A DNA stretch of 50,464 nucleotides from NCBI RefSeq assembly GCF_001897285.1, contig NZ_MKSM01000006.1:1-50464 (forward strand). Reading direction: 5' to 3'. The notes beneath the pieces are model-generated. The model had not been told where the DNA came from. It did no database searches and saw nothing but the letters and a program-made list of their open reading frames with translations. The stretch's first letter is position 1; each line of letters opens with the position of its first letter. The stretch comes from Nitrobacter sp. 62-23 (lineage in GTDB: Bacteria; Pseudomonadota; Alphaproteobacteria; Rhizobiales; Xanthobacteraceae). Made by a program: the position numbers and the translations under genes. Of the stretch, positions 34,300-45,049 are shown piece by piece.

Positions 34300-36113
34300 G
34301 TCGCGGGAAGCCGGACCACGAAGCGCGCGCCTGCGATCCGGGTGTCGCCATGGGCATCGGTCGGGCCGGGACGGTTTTCCGCCCAGATGCGTCCGCGATG
34401 CGCCTCGATGATCTGCTTGGAGATGGACAGACCGAGGCCGGAGTTCTGGCCGAAACCCTGGTGCGGCCGGTCGGTGTAGAAGCGTTCGAACACCCGCTCC
34501 AGCGCGTCGGGACGAATGCCTGGCCCGTCGTCGTCCACGATGATCTCGATTTCGGATTTCAGGCGCCGGCACACGATGCGCACGCGCCCGCCGGATTTCG
34601 AGAACGATTGCGCGTTGGTCAGGAGGTTGGAGATGACCTGGCCAAGCCGGGAGTCATGCCCCGGCACCGAGAAGGTGTCGGCCCGATTGCCCTCGAAGCG
34701 CACCTCGACGCCGACGTCGTGGCCAAGCCTGGTTTGGTTCGCAACCGACGTCAGCGTGGTCAGCAGGCGGCGGACATCGACCGGGGCCACGTCCGTGCGC
34801 TGCAATTCGGCGTCGAGGCGGCTTGCGTCGGAAATGTCGGAGATCAGGCGATCAAGCCGGCGCACGTCATGCCCGATCACCTCGAGCAGGCGGCCGCGGC
34901 TGGCCTCGGTTTTTGCAAGCGGCAGGGTCTCCACCGCTGAGCGAAGCGAGGTGAGGGGATTCTTCAGTTCATGGGAGACGTCGGCCGCGAACGTCTCGAT
35001 CGCCTCGATGCGGTTGTAGAGCGCGTCGGTCATGTCGCGCAGCGCGCCGGACAGGTGTCCGATCTCGTCGCGGCGGCGGGTGAAGTCGGGGATCTCGATG
35101 CGCGTCTTGATGCGGCGGCGAACGCGCTCCGCGCCGTCGGCGAGTCGCCGCACCGGACCGGCGATGGTGCTGGCCAGCAGCAGCGAGAGCACGATCATGA
35201 CGACCATGGCGACGCCGAACACCTTCAAGATCGCGAGCCGCTCCGCCGTCACCATCTGGTCGATGTCGTCGCCCTGAGTGGACAGCATCAGCGAGCCGAA
35301 GATGGTGACGCGCGGCCGCTCCACCGGAACCGCGACCGAGACGATGATTTCGCCGCGGTCGTTGATGCGAACCATGCTTGACTTCTTGCCCTTGAGCGAC
35401 TGCGCGACCTCGTAATAACCGTTGCCGTTTTCAGGGCCGAGTTCGCGGTAGAGCGGAAGGTCGCCGCGATTGAGCCAGGTGCGGATCGCGATCGTGGTGC
35501 GCTCCAGGAAGCCGGGCTTGACTTCGGTCGGGGGCGGCAGTTCGAAACGAATGACGTCGCCGCGGCGAAAAAGGCTGCGGCTGTCGAGGATCAGCACGCC
35601 GTCGCGGTCGTAGATGCGCGCGCGCGTTTTGGTCGGCGAGATCAGCCGCAGCAGCACGGGAGCGACGCGCTCGGGATTGATCGGAAAATCCAGCCCTGAA
35701 AATTCATCCGGCGCGCCGTAGCTCTCGCCGGGCTTGAGATCGAGCAGGCGGTCCGGATCGATGGTGATGGTGTTGGTTTCCACCGTGGCGGAGGCGGCGA
35801 TTGCGCTTGCGATGATCTCGCCCTGAACCAGCAGGCTTTGTGCGCGCGCGTCGATCAGGCCGGCGCGGAACTGCGAGAGATACAGAATGCTGGCGACCAG
35901 CGCGATCAGGCCCGCCAGATTCAACGACACGATGCGGCGGGTCAGGCTCGAAAAGCTGAGCGTGAAAAGAAACTGTCCGGCCCGGCGCAGCCAGCCGAGC
36001 GGCCGCTGCCAGCGCGGCGTCGGCTCGACATGATCGGCAGGGGCTTCCGTCACGAGGATCTGCGAGGTGTCCTCGGTATCCGGATCGAGATCAGACTGCG
36101 TTCGATCAAGCAA
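34296..36113 (-). CDS. chvG: Sensor histidine kinase ChvG
   Basis: A 605-residue inner-membrane kinase. After a ~50-residue acidic cytoplasmic N-terminus, TM1 (about 58-78, SLNLAGLIALVASILYL) is followed by a periplasmic sensor domain to about 290 and TM2 (VFGVAMVVMIVLSLLLAST). Then come a HAMP linker, the H-box with His381 (FAADVSHELKNPLTSLRSAV) and the ATPase part with N-box SNLLTNAQSFSKSG, DDGPGIR and GLGLSISKQI. In rhizobia and Agrobacterium ChvG senses acid and envelope conditions and phosphorylates ChvI. Here it is encoded 201 bp after chvI and overlaps hprK. Confidence 0.94.
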   Translation of the reverse strand: MLDRTQSDLDPDTEDTSQILVTEAPADHVEPTPRWQRPLGWLRRAGQFLFTLSFSSLTRRIVSLNLAGLIALVASILYLSQFRAGLIDARAQSLLVQGEIIASAIAASATVETNTITIDPDRLLDLKPGESYGAPDEFSGLDFPINPERVAPVLLRLISPTKTRARIYDRDGVLILDSRSLFRRGDVIRFELPPPTEVKPGFLERTTIAIRTWLNRGDLPLYRELGPENGNGYYEVAQSLKGKKSSMVRINDRGEIIVSVAVPVERPRVTIFGSLMLSTQGDDIDQMVTAERLAILKVFGVAMVVMIVLSLLLASTIAGPVRRLADGAERVRRRIKTRIEIPDFTRRRDEIGHLSGALRDMTDALYNRIEAIETFAADVSHELKNPLTSLRSAVETLPLAKTEASRGRLLEVIGHDVRRLDRLISDISDASRLDAELQRTDVAPVDVRRLLTTLTSVANQTRLGHDVGVEVRFEGNRADTFSVPGHDSRLGQVISNLLTNAQSFSKSGGRVRIVCRRLKSEIEIIVDDDGPGIRPDALERVFERFYTDRPHQGFGQNSGLGLSISKQIIEAHRGRIWAENRPGPTDAHGDTRIAGARFVVRLPAT

Positions 36114-36314
36114 TGACTACAACTGCCCGGTTATCTGTCCCACACTTCAACGATCGTCATTTGCGCGCTCGCGCGTCGCATTTACGCTGAGTGATGCGCC
36201 CGCGCCGATTAATGCTTCGCGCTCCCCGCCGCCGACCGCCGCCTCGGATATGAACAGCGCGTGGGGGAATACCTGCTCCCAGGCCCGGACGGCCCACCCT
36301 GGAACAATAGTCTA

Positions 36315-37016
36315 TCAGGTTTCCTTGAAGCGGTAACCCACGCCATAGAGAGTTTCGATCATCTCGAAATCGTCGTCGACGACCTTGAACTTCTTGCGCA
36401 GCCGCTTGATGTGGCTGTCGATGGTGCGGTCGTCGACGTAGACCTGATCGTCATAGGCGGCGTCCATCAGCGCGTTACGGCTCTTGACCACGCCGGGTCG
36501 CGTCGCCAGCGCCTGCAGGATCAGGAATTCGGTGACGGTCAGGGTGACGGGCTCGTTCTTCCAGGTGCAGGTGTGGCGCTCCGGGTCCATGCGCAGCAGG
36601 CCGCGATCGAGCGCCTTGGCGTCATTCTCCTTGGGGACTGCGGCCGGATCTTTCGGGCAGGCGCGGCGCAACACCGCCTTGACGCGTTCTACCAGCAGCC
36701 GCTGCGAGAACGGCTTGCGGATGAAGTCGTCGGCACCCATCTTGAGACCGAACAGTTCGTCGATCTCTTCGTCCTTGGAGGTGAGGAAAATAACGGGCAA
36801 GTCGGATTTCTGACGCAGCCGTCGCAGCGTCTCCATTCCGTCCATGCGCGGCATCTTGATGTCGAGGATCGCAAGATCGGGCTGGCTGGTGCGGAAGCCG
36901 TCGAGCGCCGACGCGCCGTCGGTGTAGGTCATGATGCGATAGCCTTCGGCTTCAAGCGCGATCGAGACCGATGTGAGAATGTTGCGGTCGTCATCGACCA
37001 GGGCGATTGTGGGCAT
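36315..37016 (-). CDS. chvI: Response regulator ChvI
   Basis: A 233-residue OmpR/PhoB-type regulator. The receiver has Asp8-Asp10 (LVDDD), the phosphorylated Asp52 ([12 protein letters not shown]), Thr/Ser in FLTSKDEE and Lys in FIRKPFS. The C-terminal winged helix (about 135-233) has [17 protein letters not shown] and [16 protein letters not shown]. It binds DNA after phosphorylation by ChvG. In related rhizobia ChvI controls envelope, exopolysaccharide and acid-response genes. The gap of 201 bp to chvG is larger than normal for the pair and could contain an internal promoter. The start at 37016 fits GGAAAGCAGG upstream. Confidence 0.95.
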   Translation of the reverse strand: MPTIALVDDDRNILTSVSIALEAEGYRIMTYTDGASALDGFRTSQPDLAILDIKMPRMDGMETLRRLRQKSDLPVIFLTSKDEEIDELFGLKMGADDFIRKPFSQRLLVERVKAVLRRACPKDPAAVPKENDAKALDRGLLRMDPERHTCTWKNEPVTLTVTEFLILQALATRPGVVKSRNALMDAAYDDQVYVDDRTIDSHIKRLRKKFKVVDDDFEMIETLYGVGYRFKET

Positions 37017-37232
37017 ATGCCTGCTTTCCGAAGCGGATGGCGAGAGGCGAAGGATTCGGCCGTCTGCCGTTGGAGTGGCTTTGAGAACGCAGTCAACGAG
37101 CAATGCAAGCTGGGCTGAAGTGTGACCGAGTTCCCGGAAAACGCGCGGAGGGCGCCACTGTTCCGCACCTGTTCAATCTTTTAATTTTAGCCCGAGAGGG
37201 TGGTTTTTTCAAATGAATTGAGGACTTACGCC

Positions 37233-37976
37233 ATGCAGCCGACCGCTAATTTCACCGCCGCCAACCTCACCCGATCGCTGCTGCGCCGAAGCCGCCAGGG
37301 CGCGCTGGCAACCCTGATGGGCGGCAGCGGCGACCCCTATTGCTCGCTCGTCAATGTCGCAAGCTATTACGATGGCTCGCCAATTCTTCTCATTTCACGC
37401 CTTGCGGTACATACCAAAAATGTGATCGCCGATCCCCGGGTATCGTTGATGCTGGACGAGCGAGCCGAGGGCGATCCGCTGGAGGGTTCCCGGATCATGG
37501 TCGGCGGAACGGCCGAGGAGGCGGACGGGGAACTCAGGACCACCCTGCGTCGACGCTATCTGAACGCTCACCCGTCGGCTGAATCCTTTGCCGATTTCAA
37601 GGATTTTTCGTTTTTCCGGATCCGGCCGACGGGCGTTCATCTGGTGGCGGGCTTCGGGCGCATCGTCGATCTCAAGCCGGAAAAGATTCTGACCAGCCTT
37701 GAGGGCGCGGAGGCATTGATTGAGTCCGAACAGGGGGCGATCGACCACATGAACGCCGATCATCGCGACGCACTGAACCTTTATGCGACGCGATTGCTGG
37801 GCGCGGGGGCGGCCGACTGGCGCTGCACCGGCTGCGATCCCGATGGCCTGGACATGAGCGCCGACGGTCATGACGCACTGCGGCTTGATTTTCCGCGACG
37901 GATCGTCACGCCGGCCGAGCTTCGCGTCGTTTTGAAGGATCTGGCGGAAAAGGCCCGGGCCGCAAAGCAGTCTTGA
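37233..37976 (+). CDS. HugZ-like pyridoxamine-oxidase-fold protein with DUF2470
   Basis: A 247-residue cytoplasmic protein. The N-terminal half (about 10-150) is a split-barrel flavin/heme-binding fold of the pyridoxamine-5'-phosphate-oxidase superfamily (GALATLMGGSGDPYCSLVNV, ISRLAVHTKNVIADPRVSLM, FFRIRPTGVHLVAGFGRI). The C-terminal half (about 165-245) matches DUF2470 (IDHMNADHRDALNLYATRLL). This pairing is known from HugZ-type heme-utilisation proteins, though not every member degrades heme. TTGAGG precedes the ATG at 37233. It is read away from chvI across a short gap. No heme uptake gene is nearby, so a heme role is only an inference. Confidence 0.82.
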   Translation: MQPTANFTAANLTRSLLRRSRQGALATLMGGSGDPYCSLVNVASYYDGSPILLISRLAVHTKNVIADPRVSLMLDERAEGDPLEGSRIMVGGTAEEADGELRTTLRRRYLNAHPSAESFADFKDFSFFRIRPTGVHLVAGFGRIVDLKPEKILTSLEGAEALIESEQGAIDHMNADHRDALNLYATRLLGAGAADWRCTGCDPDGLDMSADGHDALRLDFPRRIVTPAELRVVLKDLAEKARAAKQS

Positions 37977-38003
37977 TCGGGATTCAAGCCGTTCTGGAAT
38001 AAA

Positions 38004-38169
38004 CTAGTGTGGTAGTTCAGAAGTTCGCTTCAGTGCCCGATCAAGTCCGTCAAGCGAACTTCTGAACCTAAACCACACTAGGATCATAAAGTTGCTAGCG
38101 TCCCTTTGATTCCGAAGTTCGCATCAGAGGTTGCTGCAAGGTATACGAACTTCGGAATCGGGACACTGA
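38004..38169 (-). repeat. Two-hairpin CTAG element, unit 2 (intact copy)
   Basis: 166 bp, read as C-linker-D on the minus strand. Hairpin D (38004-38081) has arms GTTCAGAAGTTCGCTT and AAGCGAACTTCTGAAC. The linker on the plus strand is GATCATAAAGTTG (38082-38094). Hairpin C (38095-38169) has arms CCGAAGTTCGCA-type TTCCGAAGTTCGCA and a partly mutated right arm, and its far end is CTGA instead of CTAG. This is the uninterrupted reference for the split copy at 29942-30274. Apart from this repeat the 344-bp gap before pckA holds no gene I can support. Confidence 0.88.
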
Positions 38170-38320
38170 GGTTGCCACGGATCGGCTTGGCGGTTCCGGC
38201 GTTTCATCAACCATCCGGCCGCGGGATGCGGGCCGGAGAGGTTATATTGAGGTCGTTGCGGCAGCTGTGCGATCGGCGATGATCGCGCCGGCGATGCGGG
38301 AGTTCGAGGAGGAATTCTCC

Positions 38321-39937
38321 GTGCATGAGACGGGCGAGCGTAACGGCGCCTTCGGCGCTGACAAGTTCGGCTTACGGAATCTCAAGGCCGTGTACTGGAA
38401 TCTCGGCGCGCCGCAACTCTACGAGCACGCGCTACGCAACGGGGAAGCGATGGTGAACGCCGACGGCGCGCTGTGCGCGGACACCGGCGTGTTCACCGGC
38501 CGAAGCCCGAAGGACAAGTTTACGGTCCGCGACGCGGTGACCGAGACCAAAATCTGGTGGGATGGAAACCAGTCGATCACGCCCGAGCAATTCGCAGCGC
38601 TGCATGCCGATTTCATTGCGCATGCCGGGGGCATGACGCTGTTCGCGCAGGATCTCCATGCCGGCGCGGATCCGAATTTCGGCATCAGGACCCGCATTTT
38701 CACCGAGCTGGCCTGGCATTCACTGTTCATCCGCACGCTGCTGCGCCGCCCGCAAACCTCGGAACTCGCGGACTTCGTTCCCGAACTGACCCTCATCGAC
38801 CTGCCGAGTTTCCGTGCCGATCCAAAACGGCACGGCGTGCGCTCGGAAAATGTCGTGGCTCTCGATCTCACCCGCGGGATCATTCTGATCGGCGGGTCTC
38901 ATTATGCGGGGGAGATGAAGAAGAGCATCTTCACCACGCTGAATTACCTGCTGCCGGACAAAGGCGTGCTGCCGATGCACTGCTCGGCCAATGTCGGCGC
39001 AGGCGGCGACAGCGCGATCTTCTTCGGCCTTTCGGGTACGGGAAAAACCACGCTGTCCGCCGATCCAAAGCGCACGCTGATCGGCGACGACGAGCATGGC
39101 TGGAGCCGGGGCGGCATCTTCAATTTCGAGGGCGGCTGCTATGCCAAATGCATCAGGCTGTCGCAGGAGGCCGAGCCGGAGATCCATGCGGCCTCGAAAC
39201 GTTTCGGCGCGGTGCTGGAGAACGTCGCCCATGACGAGTCCACGCGCGTGCCCGATTTCGATGACGGCTCGAAGACCGAGAACACCCGTTCGGCCTATCC
39301 GCTCGAATTCATTCCGAACGCCTCGCCGACCGGTTGCGCCGGCCAGCCCAGGAATCTGGTCATGCTGGCCGCCGACGCCTTCGGCGTGCTGCCGCCGATC
39401 GCCAGGCTGACGCCGGCGCAGGCGATGTATCATTTCCTGTCCGGCTACACCGCGAAGGTCGCAGGCACCGAGCGCGGCCTCGGCGACGAGCCGCAACCGG
39501 AATTCTCCACCTGCTTCGGCTCGCCGTTCCTGCCGCGCGATCCCGGCGTTTACGGCAATATGCTGCGCGAACTGATCGCGAGGCACAATGTCGATTGCTG
39601 GCTTGTCAACACTGGCTGGACCGGCGGCAAATACGGCACCGGTCGCCGCATGCCGATCAGGGTGACTCGCGCGCTGCTTGGCGCCGCGCTCGATGGTTCG
39701 CTGCGCAAGGTCCAGTTTCGCTCCGACCGCTATTTCGGGTTCGCGGTGCCGACATCGGTGCCGGGCGTCGAGCCCCATATCCTCAACCCGATCAAGACCT
39801 GGGCCGACAAGTCCGAGTTCGACCGGACCGCGCGCGCGCTGGTCGGCATGTTTCAGAAGAATTTCGTCAGGTTCGAAAACGATGTCGATGCCGAGGTTCG
39901 GGCCGCGGCGCCCGAGGCACGGATGGCGGCGGAGTAG
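38321..39937 (+). CDS. pckA: Phosphoenolpyruvate carboxykinase (ATP)
   Basis: A 538-residue enzyme that converts oxaloacetate and ATP to phosphoenolpyruvate, CO2 and ADP, the first gluconeogenic step from organic acids. Visible motifs are [12 protein letters not shown], the nucleotide loop [16 protein letters not shown] (about 236-251), the metal-binding GDDEHGWS, and [13 protein letters not shown] set the start at the GTG at 38321, because GAGGAGG lies 8 nt upstream and it gives the family's usual N-terminus ([16 protein letters not shown]); an ATG at 38294 or 38267 would only add residues without a ribosome-binding site. Neighbouring chvGI and the regulatory PTS are a common arrangement in rhizobia. 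Confidence 0.95.
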   Translation: MHETGERNGAFGADKFGLRNLKAVYWNLGAPQLYEHALRNGEAMVNADGALCADTGVFTGRSPKDKFTVRDAVTETKIWWDGNQSITPEQFAALHADFIAHAGGMTLFAQDLHAGADPNFGIRTRIFTELAWHSLFIRTLLRRPQTSELADFVPELTLIDLPSFRADPKRHGVRSENVVALDLTRGIILIGGSHYAGEMKKSIFTTLNYLLPDKGVLPMHCSANVGAGGDSAIFFGLSGTGKTTLSADPKRTLIGDDEHGWSRGGIFNFEGGCYAKCIRLSQEAEPEIHAASKRFGAVLENVAHDESTRVPDFDDGSKTENTRSAYPLEFIPNASPTGCAGQPRNLVMLAADAFGVLPPIARLTPAQAMYHFLSGYTAKVAGTERGLGDEPQPEFSTCFGSPFLPRDPGVYGNMLRELIARHNVDCWLVNTGWTGGKYGTGRRMPIRVTRALLGAALDGSLRKVQFRSDRYFGFAVPTSVPGVEPHILNPIKTWADKSEFDRTARALVGMFQKNFVRFENDVDAEVRAAAPEARMAAE

Positions 39938-39963
39938 GCCGGCACCGCGCGCGGGTGCTGCGT

Positions 39964-40941
39964 TCAACGTCGGTCCGGCCTCAGGGTGTTGCTGGGGGTC
40001 GGACGGTCGGTGATCTGTTGCCCGAACAGGCTGGCGATCAGTTCGACCGCGACCCGCGCGGTGCGCCCACGCTCGTCCAGAAACGGATTGAGTTCGACGA
40101 TATCGACGGAACGAACCAGCCCGGAATCGTGCAACAGCTCCATGATGAGATGCGCCTCGCGATAGGTCGCGCCGCCGGGAACGGTGGTGCCGACCCCGGG
40201 CGCCACCGTTGGATCAAGAACATCGAGATCGAAGCTGACGTGCAGCACCCCGTTTTGCGCTTTGACCCGATCGATGACGCGGCGGATTAGCACCGCCACG
40301 CCGAACTCGTCGATCTCACGCATGTCGGCGATGGCGATGCGGCGGTCATGCACGAGCTTCTTCTCGAGCGGGTCGATCGAATGGATGCCGAACAGGTCGA
40401 GATGCGCTGATGGGATCGACGCACGCGGTTCGTCGCCGAGCAGGCCGTCGAGCCCAGGCTCGCCACACAGGAAGGCGGCGGACATGCCGTGCATGTTGGA
40501 GGTCATCGTCGTCAGCGGCGTGTTGTAGTCGGCGTGGGCGTCGAGCCAGAGTACGAACAGCTCGCGGCCTCGTTCATGCCAATAGCGCGCGACGCCGTTG
40601 ACCGAACCCATCGACAGGCTGTGGTCGCCGCCGAGAAAGATCGGTATCGCGCCGGACTTCGCCACATCATAAGCGCGCGGGCTGAGCGCGCGGACCCATG
40701 CCTGGATGTCGCGGTAGTGGTTGGCGTTTGCGGGAACAGGGCCGGTTGCCGGCGCAAGGTTATCGATCGAGACGTCGCCGTGATCGGTCACGTCGATGCC
40801 GAGGCCCTCCAGCACCGGCTTGATGCCCGCGGTTCGCAGCGCCGCCGGCCCCATCAGGGTGCCGCGCTGCGCCGCGCCCATGTCGATGGGAACGCCAAGC
40901 AGCGCAACCTGTCCGGCACGGCCGCCGGTCGTCTCCGTCAT
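39964..40941 (-). CDS. rocF: Arginase
   Basis: A 325-residue binuclear Mn enzyme hydrolysing arginine to ornithine and urea. Its metal and catalytic motifs are [12 protein letters not shown] (His), DAHADYNTP (Asp/His/Asp) and [14 protein letters not shown] (Asp/Asp). The N-terminal [17 protein letters not shown] is the usual start of the fold. The ATG overlaps the ligD stop by 4 nt (ATGA), so it is coupled to the NHEJ ligase gene in a way that has no obvious functional logic. It is convergent with pckA, 26 bp apart. Ureohydrolase relatives (agmatinase, formiminoglutamase) are possible but the motif set and length fit arginase best. Confidence 0.9.
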   Translation of the reverse strand: MTETTGGRAGQVALLGVPIDMGAAQRGTLMGPAALRTAGIKPVLEGLGIDVTDHGDVSIDNLAPATGPVPANANHYRDIQAWVRALSPRAYDVAKSGAIPIFLGGDHSLSMGSVNGVARYWHERGRELFVLWLDAHADYNTPLTTMTSNMHGMSAAFLCGEPGLDGLLGDEPRASIPSAHLDLFGIHSIDPLEKKLVHDRRIAIADMREIDEFGVAVLIRRVIDRVKAQNGVLHVSFDLDVLDPTVAPGVGTTVPGGATYREAHLIMELLHDSGLVRSVDIVELNPFLDERGRTARVAVELIASLFGQQITDRPTPSNTLRPDRR

Positions 40942-43658
40942 CGGACCAGCTTTCCGATCGCGGCCGTCAGCGGGCGCGTGGCCTCGTCGTAGTCCGACCA
41001 CGCCTTGCTCTTTTTCAGAAGATCAGGCGCGGTGCGTAACGTGAAGCGCTTTGGGTCGAGGCCGGCTTTCACCTGCGACCAGTTCAGCGGCATCGACACG
41101 GTGGCGCCGGGGCGCGCGCGCGGCGACAGCGGCGCAACCGCGGTCGACTTGGTGTCGTTGCGAAGATAATCGAGAAAGATTTTGCCCTCGCGCTGCTTCT
41201 TCGACATGTTGACGAGATAGTTTCCCGGTGCGTCGGCGGCCATTTGTTCGCAGACGGCCTGCGCGAACATTTTTGCCTGCTTCCAGTTCAACCTGTCCTT
41301 TGGCCTGACTGCAAGTGGCGTGACCACGTGCAGCCCCTTGCCGCCGGTGGTCTTGCAGAATGTTGCAAGTCCGAGCGCTTCCAGGCGCTCCTTCATCTCT
41401 TTTGCGGCGGCGATAACGCGGGCGAAGGCCACTTCCGGCGCCGGGTCCAGATCGAACACCAGCCGCCCTGGCACGGCGTATTGGTCGGGCGCGCAATTCC
41501 ACGGATGCAGTTCGATACCGCCGATCTGCGCGACTGCGACCAGCGCTTCGACGCGGTCGATCTGCAAATAAGGCTTGCGGTCGCCGGACACCTTCGCCTG
41601 CGTGACAAGATCCGACAGGCCCGGCATGGCATGGCGTTGAAAAAATTGTTGGCCGTCGATGCCGTCCGGAGCGCGCACGATCGAACAGGGCCGCCCCTGA
41701 ATGTGTGGCATCATCCAATCGCCGACGGTCTCCATGTATTCGGCAAGGTCCCGTTTGGTGACCGGCTGTTTGTCCCCGGCATCGGGCCATAGCGCCTTGT
41801 CCGGGTGCGAGATCGCAATGCCCATCACCGCCGCGCGGTCTCGCGCCGAATATGCGCGTGGCTGGCGCGAGGTGGTGGTCTCCGTGCGCACGGCGGCCGC
41901 TGCCCTTGCATCGAGCTTGGGCACCGCGGTGCGGACCGGCATCTCCGCCTTGACCTCGCCGGCCGGCTTGTCTGTGCGCAAACCCTTGAAGGCAGCCTGC
42001 CGGACCATGCCGTCATTGGTCCAGCCGGCGAATTCGATCTCGGCGACGAGATTCGGCTTGAGCCAGTGCACCTCGCGTCCGCCGGAGGGGGCATTCTTGC
42101 CGGAGAACGGACTTTTCGAGGCTGCGGCGGCCTTCAGCGCCGGCATGATGCGCTTCACGGTGTCGCGACCATAGCCGGTGCCGACGATGCCGGTATAGAC
42201 GAGACGATCGCCCTCATAGACTCCGGCCATCAGCGAGCGGAATTTTCCGCCCGTTGTTTTCCAGCCGCCGATCACGACTTCATGGCCGGGGCGGCTCTTG
42301 ACCTTGAGCCAGCTTCCACCTCGGCCGGGGCGATAAGGCGCATCCGCTTGCTTTGAGATGATGCCTTCGAGGCCGGACTTGCGAGCCGATGCGAGCATCT
42401 GCTCGCCATCGGCCTTGAAATGCTCGACGTAGCGGATCGGGGAGCGGCTCGATTGCGCCGAGCGCCCGAGCAATTTGCGAAGCCGTTCCTTGCGCGCGAG
42501 CAGCGGCAGGGGACGCAGATCCTCGCCCCCGGCGAACAGCAGGTCGAAAGCGAAGAACACGAGATTGTCCGTCTTGCCATCGGATAGCGCGGCCTGCATC
42601 GCGGAAAAGTCCGGATGGCCCTTGCTGTCGAGTGCGACGATCTCGCCGTCGATGATGGCGTCGGGCAACTTCGCGGCGGCTTTTGCGATGGCAGAAAACT
42701 TCTCGGTCCAGTCGAGCCCCTTGCGGGTTTTGAGTGTCACCTCACCGTTCTCGATCCGCATCTGGATGCGGTAACCGTCGAACTTGATCTCGTGCACCCA
42801 GCCTTCCGCCGTTGGCGGACGCGCCGAAATTTCGCATAGCTGAAACCCGGTGAAGTCGGGCATATCGTCCTTGATGGCGCGGGCGTTCGTTTGTGCCCGG
42901 CTCGCTCGTGTCTTGCTCGCTCGTGTCGTGGCTTTTTTCGGCACTCGCTTGCGCGTTGACGCCGGTTTGGCGCTTGTCTTTGTCGCGCGCGCCTCCGCTG
43001 CAATGCCTTTGTTGGAATTCCAGACCGCATCGGAACCGGCTGTTCGCGCGGTCATCATGAAAGGCTCCGGCGCCTTGCCCTGGCCTTGCGCGATCTGTTC
43101 GAGCGTGCGGCCCGACGCGACAGAGCGGTCCTGCTTCAGCACGTCCTCGCCGCTGCCGGGCTTGGCGTAGTCATCGCGGTGCTTGATCAGCAGCCAGTTG
43201 GTGCGCTTGCCGCCGCTGCGGTCGTGCTTCATGCGCACCAGCACCCACTCGCCCTTGAGTTTCTCACCCATCAGCGCGAATTTGAGGTCACCCTTGGCGA
43301 GACCTTTCGCCGGGTCTTCGGCGTACCAGTAGCCGCGGTCCCAGATCTCCACCGTGCCGCCGCCGTACTGGCCCTTGGGGATGGTGCCCTCGAAGTCGCC
43401 GTAGTCGAGCGGATGATCCTCGACCTCCACCGCGAGCCGCTTCTCGCCCGGATCGAGGGAGGGCCCGCGCGTCACCGCCCAGGACTTGAACACGCCGTCA
43501 TATTCGAGACGAAAATCGTAATGCAGCCGCGTGGCGGCGTGCTTCTGAATCACGAAGCGCCGTTGGTTTGAAGCCGCGACGCGCGCTTTGCCGCTCGGCT
43601 CTGTGGTTTTCGAGAAGTCGCGCTTCTTGATATAGGTGCTGAGCTTTCGGGAGGACAC
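40938..43658 (-). CDS. ligD: Multifunctional NHEJ DNA ligase D
   Basis: A 906-residue enzyme for bacterial non-homologous end joining. Order of domains: 3'-phosphoesterase (about 15-190, [20 protein letters not shown], and [20 protein letters not shown]), a basic linker (about 225-265), ATP-dependent ligase (about 270-560, catalytic Lys292 in [10 protein letters not shown]), and C-terminal polymerase/primase (about 610-900, FDLDPAPEV and [14 protein letters not shown]). This PE-ligase-polymerase order is one known for alphaproteobacteria, whereas Mycobacterium has the polymerase first. It works with Ku, encoded two genes upstream in the same operon. The arginase gene overlaps its stop. Confidence 0.95.
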   Translation of the reverse strand: MSSRKLSTYIKKRDFSKTTEPSGKARVAASNQRRFVIQKHAATRLHYDFRLEYDGVFKSWAVTRGPSLDPGEKRLAVEVEDHPLDYGDFEGTIPKGQYGGGTVEIWDRGYWYAEDPAKGLAKGDLKFALMGEKLKGEWVLVRMKHDRSGGKRTNWLLIKHRDDYAKPGSGEDVLKQDRSVASGRTLEQIAQGQGKAPEPFMMTARTAGSDAVWNSNKGIAAEARATKTSAKPASTRKRVPKKATTRASKTRASRAQTNARAIKDDMPDFTGFQLCEISARPPTAEGWVHEIKFDGYRIQMRIENGEVTLKTRKGLDWTEKFSAIAKAAAKLPDAIIDGEIVALDSKGHPDFSAMQAALSDGKTDNLVFFAFDLLFAGGEDLRPLPLLARKERLRKLLGRSAQSSRSPIRYVEHFKADGEQMLASARKSGLEGIISKQADAPYRPGRGGSWLKVKSRPGHEVVIGGWKTTGGKFRSLMAGVYEGDRLVYTGIVGTGYGRDTVKRIMPALKAAAASKSPFSGKNAPSGGREVHWLKPNLVAEIEFAGWTNDGMVRQAAFKGLRTDKPAGEVKAEMPVRTAVPKLDARAAAAVRTETTTSRQPRAYSARDRAAVMGIAISHPDKALWPDAGDKQPVTKRDLAEYMETVGDWMMPHIQGRPCSIVRAPDGIDGQQFFQRHAMPGLSDLVTQAKVSGDRKPYLQIDRVEALVAVAQIGGIELHPWNCAPDQYAVPGRLVFDLDPAPEVAFARVIAAAKEMKERLEALGLATFCKTTGGKGLHVVTPLAVRPKDRLNWKQAKMFAQAVCEQMAADAPGNYLVNMSKKQREGKIFLDYLRNDTKSTAVAPLSPRARPGATVSMPLNWSQVKAGLDPKRFTLRTAPDLLKKSKAWSDYDEATRPLTAAIGKLVR

Positions 43659-43722
43659 GGCGTCGGTTCCAGTTGGATCATCCGATGTGCAACGCCCGGA
43701 AACGCTCGCGGGTGCCGCGACG

Positions 43723-43911
43723 TTACGATTTTTTGCGTCTTACGCCCGCGCTCTTGCGCAAGGCGTCCTTCAGGTCGATCGGCACGCCGTGCTTCTTCAG
43801 GAGGTCGGCGAATGCCTCGTCGGCCAGATCCTGTATCGTCGCCATGCGATCCCGACCGAGACGCGTCAGCGCCGCCATGGTCTCGTCGTCGAAGGCGATC
43901 AGCTTGCGCAT
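43723..43911 (-). CDS. 62-residue protein between ku and ligD
   Basis: A small basic protein ([20 protein letters not shown], then [19 protein letters not shown], ending AGVRRKKS). The layout, a short strand followed by two helices with ALTRLGRDR and [13 protein letters not shown], resembles a ribbon-helix-helix DNA-binding fold. It begins 13 nt after the ku stop and ends 65 nt before ligD, so it belongs to the NHEJ operon. It may be an accessory DNA-binding factor or a regulator; that is an inference. Its start lies in an overlap-prone area with no strong ribosome-binding site. Confidence 0.6.
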   Translation of the reverse strand: MRKLIAFDDETMAALTRLGRDRMATIQDLADEAFADLLKKHGVPIDLKDALRKSAGVRRKKS

Positions 43912-43923
43912 CGGCGCGATGAG

Positions 43924-44898
43924 CTAACCGGCCTTGCGCTTCGCCGCGGGCGTCTTGTTCGCGCCGCGCGTCCTGGCCGGACGCTTCGCAGGCTCGCGCT
44001 TGGACTCCTTTGCCGCCTTCTTGCCCTCGATCGGAAACAGCATCTCGCGCTGGCCTTCGATGCGCTTTTTGGGTTTCCTGCCTTTCGCTGGCGCCGGCTT
44101 GTCGCTTGAGGCCGGTGCGGATTTGCCGCCCTTCAAACTCTGCCGTAGCGCGTCCATCAGGTTGATGACGTTGCCTTCGGTTTTGACCTTGGCCTTGGCG
44201 ATCGGGTGGCCGGCCTGCTTCTGCTCGATCAGGTCCAGCAGCGCGGCCTCATAGTGGTCCTCGAAAGCGGTCGGCTCGAAGCGGCCCGATTTCTGCTCGA
44301 CGATGTGCCGCGCGAGATCGAGCATGTCCTTGGTGATCTTCACGTCCTTGATGTCGTCGAAATAATCCGATGCGTCGCGCACCTCGTAAGCGTAGCGCAG
44401 CAGCAGGCCGACCAGCCCGTTGTCGCGCGCTTCAAGCGCGATGACGTGCTCGCGGTTGGTGAGCACCACCCGCGCCAGCGCGACCTTTCCCGTCGCCTTG
44501 ATGGTGTCGCGGATCACGGCATAGGCATCGTGGCCGACCTTGCCGTCGGGCACCAGATAATACGGCCTGACGATATAAAGATCGTCGATCTCGGCGCGCG
44601 GCACGAACCGGTCGATCTCGATGGTGTGGGTGGACTCCAGCGCGATATTGTCGAGTTCGTCTTTCGTCACTTCGAGATAGGTGTCGCTGTCGATCTTGTA
44701 GCCCTTGACGATATCGGCGTTATCGACTTCCTCGCCGGTCTCGGCGTCGACCTTCTGATATTTGATGCGGTGGCCGGTCTTGCGATTGATCTGGTTGAAG
44801 CTGACCTTCTCGGATTCCGACGTCGCCGGAAACAGGGCGACCGGACAGGTCACGAGTGAAAGGCGCAGAAAGCCTTTCCAGTTCGCACGCGGGGCCAT
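43924..44898 (-). CDS. ku: Ku protein for non-homologous end joining
   Basis: A 324-residue bacterial Ku that forms a homodimeric ring on double-strand DNA ends and recruits LigD. The core (about 10-260) shows WKGFLRLSLVTCPVALFPAT, INRKTGHRIKYQKVD, ALARVVLTNREHVIALEARD and PTAFEDHYEAALLDLIEQKQ. The C-terminal tail (about 265-324) is Lys/Arg/Ala-rich (AKESKREPAKRPARTRGANK), as in the extended tails that help DNA binding. GGAG precedes the ATG. It heads the operon with the 62-residue gene, ligD and rocF. Confidence 0.95.
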   Translation of the reverse strand: MAPRANWKGFLRLSLVTCPVALFPATSESEKVSFNQINRKTGHRIKYQKVDAETGEEVDNADIVKGYKIDSDTYLEVTKDELDNIALESTHTIEIDRFVPRAEIDDLYIVRPYYLVPDGKVGHDAYAVIRDTIKATGKVALARVVLTNREHVIALEARDNGLVGLLLRYAYEVRDASDYFDDIKDVKITKDMLDLARHIVEQKSGRFEPTAFEDHYEAALLDLIEQKQAGHPIAKAKVKTEGNVINLMDALRQSLKGGKSAPASSDKPAPAKGRKPKKRIEGQREMLFPIEGKKAAKESKREPAKRPARTRGANKTPAAKRKAG

Positions 44899-45049
44899 CG
44901 GACAAACTCCATACGCGACGGGCCGGGGGACGGCAGACCTGATTCAATATCACGGAGCGGGAAACGTTCCGAGTCGGGAACGTGGCTGAACACCCGCGGC
45001 CGCCGCAGCAGTCCGTGTGTTCCGGTTGTGTTCTTGAAGTCCGAAGCGG

